Source: Cyclobacteriaceae bacterium (GTDB lineage: Bacteria > Bacteroidota > Bacteroidia > Cytophagales > Cyclobacteriaceae). From it: 8,065 bases of DNA. The stretch's first letter is position 1. Every line of letters starts with the position of its first letter. The stretch is taken from positions 1 through 8,065 of the forward strand of contig JAUUZS010000176.1 of the NCBI GenBank assembly GCA_030589835.1, read 5' to 3'. Below are positions 1 through 6,155 of this stretch, in pieces. Position numbers and translations under genes: made by a program. The notes beneath the pieces were generated by a model. The model was not told the origin of the DNA and searched no databases. It saw nothing but the letters and a program-made list of their open reading frames with translations.

Positions 1-58
1 CAGGCATGATGTCGTGAATCATGCCTCTCCATTTCAATTCTTCAAAAAAATCTTTCAT
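1..58 (-). CDS. tyrS: Tyrosyl-tRNA synthetase, N-terminal fragment cut by window edge
   Basis: Reading the minus strand from an ATG at 58-56 gives 19 codons beginning MKDFFEELKWRGMIHDIMP, still open at the window edge. The WRGMIHDIMP stretch matches my knowledge of the extreme N-terminus of Bacteroidota TyrS, a cytosolic class I aminoacyl-tRNA synthetase that charges tRNA-Tyr. Only the N-terminal helix is visible; the Rossmann-fold HIGH motif and the KMSKS loop would lie outside the window. The gene follows the aminotransferase in the same direction after about 100 bases, and a candidate -7 box lies 37 bases upstream of the start, so it probably has its own promoter. The identification rests on 19 residues and is therefore likely but not certain. 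Confidence 0.8.
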   Translation of the reverse strand, partial: MKDFFEELKWRGMIHDIMP

Positions 59-95
59 TTATCGTAAAATTCTTAGCTGTGTTCGAAACAAGCGG

Positions 96-103
96 CAAAT
101 ATA
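96..103 (-). promoter_or_regulatory. Candidate Bacteroidota -7 box for tyrS
   Basis: The minus strand reads TATATTTG here, a full match to the Bacteroidota -7 consensus TANNTTTG. It lies 37 bases upstream of the tyrS ATG, which would give a leader of about 30 bases. No TTTG is found at the expected 19-base spacing upstream, so only half of the promoter is supported. Confidence 0.45.
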
Positions 104-158
104 GCCAATCGAAGAGTTTTACGTATGGAGAAATGTCAATTAATTGAATCTGGAATTA

Positions 159-1352
159 TTATAAAGCATCAATCGCCCTTAGTAATATATCGCAAGATTC
201 TATGATCTGATCCTCGGTAATAATTAGTGGGGGTGCAATTCGGATCGCATGATCACAAAATAAAAACCAATCCGTAATCAATCCTAGTTCCATACAATTT
301 TTGATAATCCCGGATACCTGGTCGAACGAATCAAACTCAACGGCCATTATCAAGCCCAGATGTCGAATTTCCTTTATTTTAGCATGCTGCAAATGTTTTT
401 TGAAAATCTCAGCCTTTTCCTCTGCTTTTTCAAAGATTTTTGAACTGTTGAGCTCCTCCAAAATGGCAAGGGAAGCCGCACAACTCACCGGATGACCTCC
501 AAAAGTGGTGATGTGTCCTAGTACAGGGTCTGTTTGCAAGGCGCTCATCATTTCTCTTGATGAAATAAATGCGCCGATGGGCATGCCACCTCCCATTCCC
601 TTGGCAGAAGTTATGATATCCGGGACAATATCATAATGCTCAAATCCCCAGAATTTCCCTGTCCTGCCAAACCCGGTTTGTATTTCATCGAGTATCAACA
701 AAGCACCCGTTTCGCTACACTTTTTCCTTAGCTTTTTATAATATGCTTTTGAAGCAACACGAATGCCTGCCTCCCCCTGCACGGTTTCTATAATAACGGC
801 TGCGGTCTTATGTGTAATAGATGCCAGGTCATGTTCATCGCCAAACCCTATATGCCTTATTCCGGGAAGTAAAGGCATAAAAGCCTGTTTAAAAGTCTCG
901 TCTGATCCCAAGGACAAGGCTCCATGTGTTGCTCCATGATAGGAATGACGACAGGCAATGAGTTCATGCCGACCGGTAAATCTTTTCGCCAGCTTCATCG
1001 CGCCTTCGATTGCCTCACTTCCGGAGTTTACAAAAAACACATTATCCAATGGATCGGGCAAGGTATCACTTAGCGCTTTGGCCAATTTTACCTGGGGATT
1101 CTGAACAAATTCCCCATATACCATGACATGCATATGCTCTGCAGCCTGGCTTTGTACCGCCTGCACAATTTTCGGGTGGCTATGCCCCAGTGAGCTGACG
1201 GCAATCCCGGAAATCAGGTCTATATATTTTTTCCCATTCTTTCCATAAAGATAAATATTTTCAGCCCTTTCTATTTCTACTTCCATCGGATAGGCACTGG
1301 TTTGTCCTACATGCATTTGAAACAATTGTTTATTGGAAATATGTGATTTCAT
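159..1352 (-). CDS. Class III PLP-dependent aminotransferase (acetylornithine/ornithine aminotransferase-like)
   Basis: The 397-residue protein is a full-length fold-type I, class III aminotransferase, the family that includes acetylornithine, ornithine, putrescine and 4-aminobutyrate aminotransferases. Visible landmarks are NSGSEA at 109-114 (phosphate-binding region), SYHG at 137-140 (ring-stacking region), E189 in ETVQGEAG, D222 in LDEIQTGFGRTG (pyridine nitrogen contact), K251 in SAKGMGGG (Schiff-base lysine), TTFGGHP at 282-288, and R371 in RIAPPL (substrate carboxylate contact in the family). All catalytic positions are intact. The enzyme should be cytosolic and move amino groups between an amino acid or amine and a 2-oxoacid. 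Substrate cannot be decided from sequence: no arginine-biosynthesis genes are next to it, and the ETVQGEAG and GGHPVS variants differ from typical ArgD. It lies upstream of tyrS in the same direction and diverges from pdhC. The ATG at 1352 gives the expected family N-terminus; no convincing promoter was found for it. Confidence 0.93.
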   Translation of the reverse strand: MKSHISNKQLFQMHVGQTSAYPMEVEIERAENIYLYGKNGKKYIDLISGIAVSSLGHSHPKIVQAVQSQAAEHMHVMVYGEFVQNPQVKLAKALSDTLPDPLDNVFFVNSGSEAIEGAMKLAKRFTGRHELIACRHSYHGATHGALSLGSDETFKQAFMPLLPGIRHIGFGDEHDLASITHKTAAVIIETVQGEAGIRVASKAYYKKLRKKCSETGALLILDEIQTGFGRTGKFWGFEHYDIVPDIITSAKGMGGGMPIGAFISSREMMSALQTDPVLGHITTFGGHPVSCAASLAILEELNSSKIFEKAEEKAEIFKKHLQHAKIKEIRHLGLIMAVEFDSFDQVSGIIKNCMELGLITDWFLFCDHAIRIAPPLIITEDQIIESCDILLRAIDAL

Positions 1353-1510
1353 CAGCGGGATTCTTTTTTATGTATAAATAGTTAAACAAAAATGATGGTT
1401 TTCACATTATAATTTAAGCATTTGCACACATTTATAACGATTTAAAACTTTCTATGCCTATTGAAGGTTTAAAGTTGAAGATATTTATTAAGGTAAAATT
1501 GTTTTTATTA

Positions 1511-1541
1511 TTTGATTAGGCCTGATTAAGAAGTATTTTTG
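1511..1541 (+). promoter_or_regulatory. Consensus Bacteroidota promoter of pdhC
   Basis: TTTG at 1511-1514 is followed after exactly 19 bases by TATTTTTG at 1534-1541. This is a perfect match to the Bacteroidota sigma-factor consensus TTTG-N19-TANNTTTG. Transcription would start near 1547-1550 and leave a leader of only about 12-15 bases before the pdhC ATG at 1562. Confidence 0.75.
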
Positions 1542-1561
1542 AGGTCCAAATTCAAAAATTT

Positions 1562-3172
1562 ATGGCAGAATTAATCACAATGCCCAAGATGAGCGACACC
1601 ATGGAAGAAGGCGTAATTGCTTCATGGCTAGTAAAAGTGGGTGATAATGTAAAATCAGGTGACATCATTGCAGAGGTTGAAACAGATAAGGCAACTATGG
1701 AATTGGAGTCCTATAACGACGGGACAATTCTCCACCTGGGTGTAAAAGAAAAAGAGGCCATTAAGATCGATGGTGTGATCGCCATAATTGGCACCCCGGG
1801 AGAAAATATTGACGAGCTTTTAAGTACTGTTGCGGCACCTGCCAAGGCGCCAAAAGCACCAACCCCTCCTGCTGCACAAGAAAATGTAGCGACTAAAGCA
1901 ATCGATACGAGCAATATCAACGCAGCTTTGATTACCATGCCAAAAATGAGTGATACGATGACTGAAGGTGTCATTGCAAACTGGCTGAAAAAAGTGGGTG
2001 ACGAAGTGAAATCCGGAGATATACTGGCCGAAGTAGAAACCGACAAAGCCACCATGGAATTGGAGGCTTACGATGATGGCGAGCTGCTATATATCGGTGT
2101 AGATGCCGGATCTTCAGTGGCTATCGATGGGATAATTGCAGTTGTAGGAGAAAAGGGCGCTGACTATCAGAGGTTGATTAGTGCCCACAGTGTTGGTGGC
2201 CAACAAGCGCCGGAAGCCAAAAAGGCCGATCCCCCGGCAGTGCCACAAGTCACGAAAAAATTAAATGGCACCCCTTCAAGCACAAATGGAACCCTTAAAG
2301 CTTCCCCATTGGCAAAGCGTCTTGCCAAAGAATTTGGGTATGACATCAGTATGATTACCGGTACCGGTGAAGGTGGGAGAATTATAAAAAGGGATGTAGA
2401 ATCGCACACACCTGTGGAATCTGCACCGACCAAAGCAACTTCTTCGGCACAGACAAGCGCTCCGATACAACTTCCCGCTGTTGTGGGAGAGGAAGGTCAT
2501 GAGGACGTTACACTCTCGCAAATGCGGAAGACCATTGCCCGACGGCTTTCAGAAAGCAAGTTTACCTCGCCGCATTTCTACCTTACCATGGAAATCAATA
2601 TGGATAAGGCTATTGAAGCGCGAAAAAGCATGAATGAAATATCTGCTGTAAAAATATCGTTTAACGACCTTGTTTTGAAAGCTACGGCAGCAGCATTGAG
2701 GATGCACCCTGAGGTAAATGTTTCCTGGCTGGATGACACCTTACGATATAATAAACACATACATATAGGAGTCGCCGTGGCGGTAGAAGAAGGACTTTTG
2801 GTTCCTGTTGTGCGGTTTGCAGATAACAAATCCCTGTCTCATATTTCTGCTGAAGTAAAAGCGTTGGCGGCCAAAGCGAGCAACAAGCAATTGCAACCCG
2901 CCGACTGGGAAGGAAATACCTTCACGATCTCTAACCTGGGCATGTTTGGCATTGAAGAGTTTACTGCCATCATCAACCCTCCCGATGCATGCATACTGGC
3001 TATTGGCGGGATCAAGCAAACGCCAATCGTGAAAGACGGGCAGGTAGTTCCCGGCAACGTCATGAAAGTCACCCTTTCGTGTGACCACAGGGCTGTTGAC
3101 GGAGCAGTAGGAGCGGCATTCCTCAAAACACTGAAAGGATTACTGGAAGACCCGGTTCGTATATTGATATAA
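1562..3172 (+). CDS. pdhC: Pyruvate dehydrogenase complex E2, dihydrolipoamide acetyltransferase with two lipoyl domains
   Basis: This 536-residue protein transfers the acetyl group from lipoyl-lysine to CoA in the cytosolic pyruvate dehydrogenase complex. Domains in order: lipoyl domain 1 (about 1-80) with lipoylated K43 in ETDKATME; an Ala/Pro-rich linker; lipoyl domain 2 (about 122-200) with K162 in the same motif; a second linker; a peripheral-subunit-binding domain (about 245-281, KASPLAKRLAKEFG to GGRIIKRDV); and a C-terminal catalytic domain (about 312-536). The catalytic domain ends with DHRAVDG at 508-514, giving catalytic H509 and D513. The two lipoyl domains are clearly duplicated relatives. 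E1 and E3 genes are not adjacent, so the gene appears to be a single transcription unit, bounded by the promoter at 1511-1541 and the terminator at 3215-3262. The MAELITMPKMSDTM start is the normal one for this family. The acetyl rather than 2-oxoglutarate or branched-chain type is inferred from overall resemblance to Bacteroidota PdhC. Confidence 0.95.
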   Translation: MAELITMPKMSDTMEEGVIASWLVKVGDNVKSGDIIAEVETDKATMELESYNDGTILHLGVKEKEAIKIDGVIAIIGTPGENIDELLSTVAAPAKAPKAPTPPAAQENVATKAIDTSNINAALITMPKMSDTMTEGVIANWLKKVGDEVKSGDILAEVETDKATMELEAYDDGELLYIGVDAGSSVAIDGIIAVVGEKGADYQRLISAHSVGGQQAPEAKKADPPAVPQVTKKLNGTPSSTNGTLKASPLAKRLAKEFGYDISMITGTGEGGRIIKRDVESHTPVESAPTKATSSAQTSAPIQLPAVVGEEGHEDVTLSQMRKTIARRLSESKFTSPHFYLTMEINMDKAIEARKSMNEISAVKISFNDLVLKATAAALRMHPEVNVSWLDDTLRYNKHIHIGVAVAVEEGLLVPVVRFADNKSLSHISAEVKALAAKASNKQLQPADWEGNTFTISNLGMFGIEEFTAIINPPDACILAIGGIKQTPIVKDGQVVPGNVMKVTLSCDHRAVDGAVGAAFLKTLKGLLEDPVRILI

Positions 3173-3214
3173 ACCCGACTATCGATTTTTCGTTAAGTCC
3201 TATACATATAAGAG

Positions 3215-3262
3215 AAAAGGCTGAATTCTATTTTATTGGATATTCGGCCTTTTACATTTTTT
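3215..3262 (+). terminator. Intrinsic terminator after pdhC
   Basis: AAAAGGCTGAAT at 3215-3226 pairs with ATTCGGCCTTTT at 3242-3253 to form a 12-bp stem with one G-U pair and a 15-base loop. The U-rich end of the stem and a T run at 3257-3262 follow. It lies 43 bases after the pdhC stop and 14 bases before hslV, so it separates the two genes. The A-rich left arm could also make it partly bidirectional. Confidence 0.7.
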
Positions 3263-3275
3263 ACAAAAAGAAATT

Positions 3276-3812
3276 ATGACTAAAATAAAATCAACCACTG
3301 TAATCGCCATAAGACATAATGGTGAAGTAGCCATTGGCGCAGACGGACAAGCCACTATGGGAAATACGGTGGCGAAAAGCAATGTGAAAAAGATCAGAAA
3401 ACTTCAAGACGGAAAAGTGGTTACCGGTTTTGCCGGCAGCACAGCAGACGCCTTTACCCTGCTGGAACGGTTTGATGAAAAGCTGAATTCCTATGGCGCA
3501 AACATGAAAAGATCCGCCATAGAATTGGCCAAAGACTGGCGAATGGATCGATACCTTCGAAGGTTGGAAGCCATGCTTATCGTAGCTAATCACGAAGAGA
3601 TATTGGTACTAAGTGGCACAGGTGATGTATTGGAACCGGACAACGACATTGCAGCAATCGGCTCAGGAAGCATGTATGCTCAGGCTGCTGCTTTAGCGCT
3701 AAAAAAACATGCCCCGGGATTGTCAGCAGAAGAGATGGTAAAGGAAAGCCTGCACATTGCCGCAGACATTTGCATCTATACCAATCACAACATCAACGTG
3801 GAAAAGATCTAA
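3276..3812 (+). CDS. hslV: HslV, threonine peptidase subunit of the HslUV ATP-dependent protease
   Basis: The 178-residue protein is the proteasome-like peptidase subunit that forms a double hexamer and degrades unfolded or tagged proteins fed by the HslU ATPase. Alignment by eye with Escherichia coli HslV places the catalytic N-terminal threonine at T7, so a six-residue propeptide (MTKIKS) should be removed. The partner residues fall in place: D23 in GADGQAT (D17 in mature numbering) and K39 in NVKKI (K33). [21 protein letters not shown], [31 protein letters not shown] and DICIYTNHN segments are all family signatures. Length is normal. hslU, often directly downstream in other phyla, is not here; the next gene is convergent. 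No clear promoter is visible in the short space after the pdhC terminator. The ATG at 3276 is preceded by an A-rich leader instead of a Shine-Dalgarno sequence. Confidence 0.96.
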   Translation: MTKIKSTTVIAIRHNGEVAIGADGQATMGNTVAKSNVKKIRKLQDGKVVTGFAGSTADAFTLLERFDEKLNSYGANMKRSAIELAKDWRMDRYLRRLEAMLIVANHEEILVLSGTGDVLEPDNDIAAIGSGSMYAQAAALALKKHAPGLSAEEMVKESLHIAADICIYTNHNINVEKI

Positions 3813-3813
3813 T

Positions 3814-3889
3814 TAGAGTCTGTCCATCATGTCCGATCTCTGCGTTACCCTTGCTTCTAAACAGACTCTATCTTTATGGACAGACACTA
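3814..3889. mobile_element. 76-bp TA-flanked inverted-repeat element between convergent genes
   Basis: The two ends form an imperfect 14-bp inverted repeat: TAGAGTCTGTCCAT at 3814-3827 against ATGGACAGACACTA at 3876-3889 (13 of 14 match). A further copy of the end, ACAGACTCTA at 3861-3870, is a perfect 10-bp inverted match to 3814-3823, so the right side carries two end-like sequences in the same orientation about 19 bases apart. TA occurs at both outer borders, and TAATT is directly repeated at 3810-3814 and 3888-3892, consistent with a target duplication. No coding capacity. It lies exactly between the hslV stop and the last codon of the convergent gene. It could be a MITE or IS remnant, and its hairpins could serve as a two-way terminator. 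Mobility is inferred from structure only. Confidence 0.55.
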
Positions 3890-5119
3890 ATTTGCTAATG
3901 ATTGCGTTGTTTGATTTTGCATTCGAAAATCTGAAATAAACTTCAAATATTCATTCGCATCGTTGAGGTATATAGAGGTGGAGGGTACTTTTTTAAAGTA
4001 TTCTTCCGCCTCCTTAAAAAAATTTTCTATTTTTTCATCAACCTGACTTAAAGGGCCATGAACTTCCACACCTTTCATGAACAGTTCTTTCCCCACTTCA
4101 TAATTAAACACCCCTTTCTGATAAATTTGTTCTTCTTTTATAATCCTTTTAGCCCTTAAAATTTTCCAACTTTCTAAATCCGCAATAGTAATCCACGCTG
4201 AATCCAGATATGAATTAAAATCTTCGCAAAACACTTTTAAGGTATCTGAAAGATCGGCATAATCCAATTCCCGCATGTAGTCAGTCATGGATATCCCTTT
4301 ATATAAATATGCAAAGCCAAGTTGTGTTTTAAGTTTATTATTTATTGGATTAAAATCTACTGCACGTTTATACCGTTTTATATCCTTGTCATACTCATTA
4401 ATGTTTAAATAATCCTGAGGCATAAAAGCATTAAAATACTTTGGTACTGGGTTAAAAGGCTCGCCGTTGTTCTTCTCAAATTCGGTCAACGATATCTTAT
4501 TTTCCAACATTTGCCAGCTAGGATCTTCCGGAAGGTGCGTTTTGATCATCTTTCCCGGCGACATCAAAAAGTAGGTATCCAAATCAATTTTTTTTTGTTT
4601 TACTGAATTAAAAAATGGATTTTCAGCAGCCCAGGTCACATCTAAAAGATACCATGATCCATGGATAAAAACCGCATTCCATGAATGATTTGCATTTTTA
4701 AACTTTTGTCCCTTTTTATAATCAAATCCTTTTGCATACCCATCAATAATTTCAGTTTGTATGTCAGCTTGCGCACACAAGTATTGAAATAATATACTAA
4801 AACCAGAACACAAGGCTTTGCCACTTCCCAACACGTCATTTACTCCCTGTCTATCTAGTCTTTTATGATAATAGGCAAACATATCATATTTAGTATTCGT
4901 GGCAATCCAAACATAAATAGCCCTGACCTTATCATAGTCATTATTCAGGTTTTCGGTTAGCCTTTCAACCAAAACCTGAGGATAAAAAATAAATTGTCTA
5001 CTTACTGCAGAAACATGTTGATCGACTTTTTCAAACCTTTTGTCATAGGAATTGTTTTGAGCAAAAGAAAATTTTGCAATGGTCAGTATAAATAAAAATA
5101 TGATGATAAAATTCCGCAT
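3887..5119 (-). CDS. Secreted transglutaminase-like protein
   Basis: The 410-residue protein has an N-terminal signal peptide: a hydrophobic run at about 3-15 and a likely cleavage after A20 (KFSFA before QNNSYDK). The transglutaminase-like core spans about 60-170 with a complete papain-type triad: C104 in SGKALCSGFSILF, H145 in ANHSWNAV and D160 in LLDVTWA. The motif layout resembles the kyphoscoliosis-peptidase/Cyk3-like branch of the superfamily. In bacteria such domains are usually peptidases or cross-link hydrolases, and true cross-linking activity is not implied. The remaining 240 residues are charged, probably helical and without a domain I recognise; residues 245-275 (DIKRYKRAVDFNP, LGFAYLYKG) resemble a TPR-like helix pair. 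It should act in the periplasm or at the outer surface. Its TAG stop (3889-3887) is supplied by the end of the inverted-repeat element at 3814-3889. A weak promoter candidate on the minus strand is ATTG at 5168-5165 and TAACTTAA at 5144-5137, 20 bases apart. Confidence 0.88.
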   Translation of the reverse strand: MRNFIIIFLFILTIAKFSFAQNNSYDKRFEKVDQHVSAVSRQFIFYPQVLVERLTENLNNDYDKVRAIYVWIATNTKYDMFAYYHKRLDRQGVNDVLGSGKALCSGFSILFQYLCAQADIQTEIIDGYAKGFDYKKGQKFKNANHSWNAVFIHGSWYLLDVTWAAENPFFNSVKQKKIDLDTYFLMSPGKMIKTHLPEDPSWQMLENKISLTEFEKNNGEPFNPVPKYFNAFMPQDYLNINEYDKDIKRYKRAVDFNPINNKLKTQLGFAYLYKGISMTDYMRELDYADLSDTLKVFCEDFNSYLDSAWITIADLESWKILRAKRIIKEEQIYQKGVFNYEVGKELFMKGVEVHGPLSQVDEKIENFFKEAEEYFKKVPSTSIYLNDANEYLKFISDFRMQNQTTQSLAN

Positions 5120-5173
5120 ATACTTTTACCGAATTGTTAAGTTATCATATAATTAACGTAAACACAATAAATT

Positions 5174-5281
5174 ATGCATGCAGTCGATCAACTTGGCTCA
5201 GGGTCTTTACTTGCCCTTATTTTAGGCCTCATTGTCTTTGTAGTCCTTTCTGTTTGGATTTTTAGAAAAAGAGACCGATAA
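5174..5281 (+). CDS. 35-residue predicted single-pass membrane protein
   Basis: An ATG at 5174 opens a 35-codon frame ending in TAA at 5279-5281. The product has a short polar N-terminus (MHAVDQLGSGS), one strongly hydrophobic segment of about 18 residues (LLALILGLIVFVVLSVWIF) and a basic tail (RKRDR). That layout is a clean transmembrane helix with a positive-inside C-terminus, so the N-terminus should face the periplasm. It diverges from the transglutaminase gene (54 bases between starts) and ends 31 bases before the RAYT start. The upstream sequence is A-rich without a clear Shine-Dalgarno, as usual in this phylum. I do not recognise a family; small subunits of membrane complexes and toxin-like peptides have similar shape. 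The regular hydrophobic pattern is the main support that it is translated. Confidence 0.5.
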   Translation: MHAVDQLGSGSLLALILGLIVFVVLSVWIFRKRDR

Positions 5282-5312
5282 GGTTCGGTGGCTTTTATTC
5301 GATACTATAATA

Positions 5313-5960
5313 GTGTCAAACAAAAATACATATCGCCGTAAAAACAGCATCCGCCTGGCAGGATACGACTATGCGCAGGAAGGCTTGTATTTCTTAACCC
5401 TGTGCGTTCAGGATAGGGTGCATTTGTTTGGGCGTGTCCGGGAAGGAAAAATGATCTTGAATCCCTTTGGAGAAATCGCATATGACGAATGGGCGAATAC
5501 ACCCTCGATAAGGGATAATATTTCTCTGGGAGCATTTATCATCATGCCCAATCATATGCACGGCATTATTCAAATCAAATTTCAAAAAAAAGAAAAATCA
5601 GAAAACGAGCGGCAATTTAAAAGCCAATCACAATCCATCGGCGCCATAATCAGAGGATTTAAAGGAGCAGCCACCAAACGAATAAAAGAATTAATTATTA
5701 ATTCATCGGGTAGTACGGGCGTATTGCAATACGCCCCAACGGCCCCAACGGCCTCCGATCCGGAAAATAGAAAAGATCAGGAAGCGACCACCGAAAAAAT
5801 TCCTTCCGAAATAATAAAAAATCTTGATCTATCGAAATCTTTATGGCAGCGCAGCTACTACGATCATATTATCCGAAACCAGCAGGGTTACGAAAATATT
5901 CATCATTACATCATCAATAATCCCGAAAAATGGGAAGAGGATAAATTTTACCATCAATAA
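5313..5960 (+). CDS. REP-associated tyrosine transposase (RAYT), IS200/IS605-like Y1 HUH domain
   Basis: The 215-residue protein belongs to the single-domain Y1 HUH nucleases related to IS200 transposases that process REP palindromes as single-stranded DNA. The start is a GTG at 5313; it yields MSNKNTYRRKNSIRL, the usual RAYT opening, and no in-frame ATG fits better. GLYFLTLCVQDRVHLFG at 24-40 is the first core strand; MPNHMHGII at 78-86 holds the HUH metal-binding pair H81 and H83; SIGAIIRGFKGAATKRI at 108-124 and LWQRSYYDHIIRNQQGYENIHHYIINNPEKW at 177-207 are family blocks, with Y182 or Y183 the best candidates for the catalytic tyrosine. All blocks are intact, so it may be active. Residues about 130-170 form a low-complexity linker between the two C-terminal blocks, part of it encoded by a perfect 20-bp palindrome. 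There is no accessory orfB. RAYTs are usually domesticated single-copy genes instead of free transposons. Confidence 0.92.
   Translation: MSNKNTYRRKNSIRLAGYDYAQEGLYFLTLCVQDRVHLFGRVREGKMILNPFGEIAYDEWANTPSIRDNISLGAFIIMPNHMHGIIQIKFQKKEKSENERQFKSQSQSIGAIIRGFKGAATKRIKELIINSSGSTGVLQYAPTAPTASDPENRKDQEATTEKIPSEIIKNLDLSKSLWQRSYYDHIIRNQQGYENIHHYIINNPEKWEEDKFYHQ
5717..5736. repeat. Perfect 20-bp REP-like palindrome inside the RAYT gene
   Basis: GGGCGTATTGCAATACGCCC is a perfect dyad with no loop, much more GC-rich at its arms than the surrounding DNA. It encodes TGVLQYAP in frame in the linker of the RAYT. It is followed by two copies of a 9-base unit (CCCCAACGG at 5734-5742 and 5743-5751) that encode a Pro-Thr-Ala repeat. 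REP palindromes are the known substrates of RAYTs, so this is plausibly a REP copy carried by its own transposase gene. No second copy is present in the window. Confidence 0.65.
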
Positions 5961-5994
5961 AACAGGCTGATGCAGTAAGGGCGTAGATACAATC

Positions 5995-6015
5995 TAAACT
6001 CAGTGGGAGAGTTTA
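5995..6015 (+). other. Small hairpin downstream of the RAYT gene
   Basis: TAAACTC at 5995-6001 pairs perfectly with GAGTTTA at 6009-6015 across a 7-base loop. Outer bases GGGCGT (5980-5985) and ACACCC (near 6018-6023) could extend it with bulges. There is no T run, so it is a poor terminator; it may be a degenerate flanking REP-like structure. Weak evidence. Confidence 0.25.
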
Positions 6016-6060
6016 TAACACCCATGAAATGAAACCCGACAGGAATTAAAAAGTGAATGT

Positions 6061-6091
6061 ATTGTAAATTAAAATAATGCCATTATCTTTA
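6061..6091 (+). promoter_or_regulatory. Candidate promoter of the heptad-repeat gene pair
   Basis: ATTG at 6061-6064 and TATCTTTA at 6084-6091 are separated by exactly 19 bases. They match the Bacteroidota consensus TTTG-N19-TANNTTTG at all but one position in each box. Transcription would begin near 6098, giving a leader of about 58 bases that contains the dyad at 6114-6144. Confidence 0.5.
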
Positions 6092-6113
6092 TCGATCATT
6101 AACATCAAATATT

Positions 6114-6144
6114 ATTAGTTCATGATGATTCATGATTAACTAAT
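6114..6144. promoter_or_regulatory. 31-bp dyad in the leader of the repeat gene
   Basis: ATTAGTT at 6114-6120 is the exact inverse of AACTAAT at 6138-6144. Between them are two copies of the self-palindrome TCATGA at 6120-6125 and 6130-6135, centred 10 bp apart, one helical turn. The layout suits a dimeric regulator on DNA or a bulged 12-bp RNA hairpin, ending 11 bases before the ATG. Function is inference. Confidence 0.4.
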
Positions 6145-6155
6145 CTTTATTTTTA

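Noticed and set aside
2..26. Perfect 9-bp inverted repeat (AGGCATGAT / ATCATGCCT) near the window start
   Set aside because: It lies inside the tyrS coding start, where the residues Gly-Met-Ile and Asp-Ile-Met-Pro explain both arms; no evidence of a regulatory hairpin.
301..495. Plus-strand open frame opposite the aminotransferase
   Set aside because: It lies antisense to a well-conserved gene and its product shows no recognisable features; similar open frames antisense to pdhC, hslV and the RAYT gene were dismissed for the same reason.
5311..5317. TAGTGTC at the RAYT start, matching the first bases of the TA-flanked elements
   Set aside because: Seven bases only, with no inverted partner nearby and no further match to either terminal repeat.
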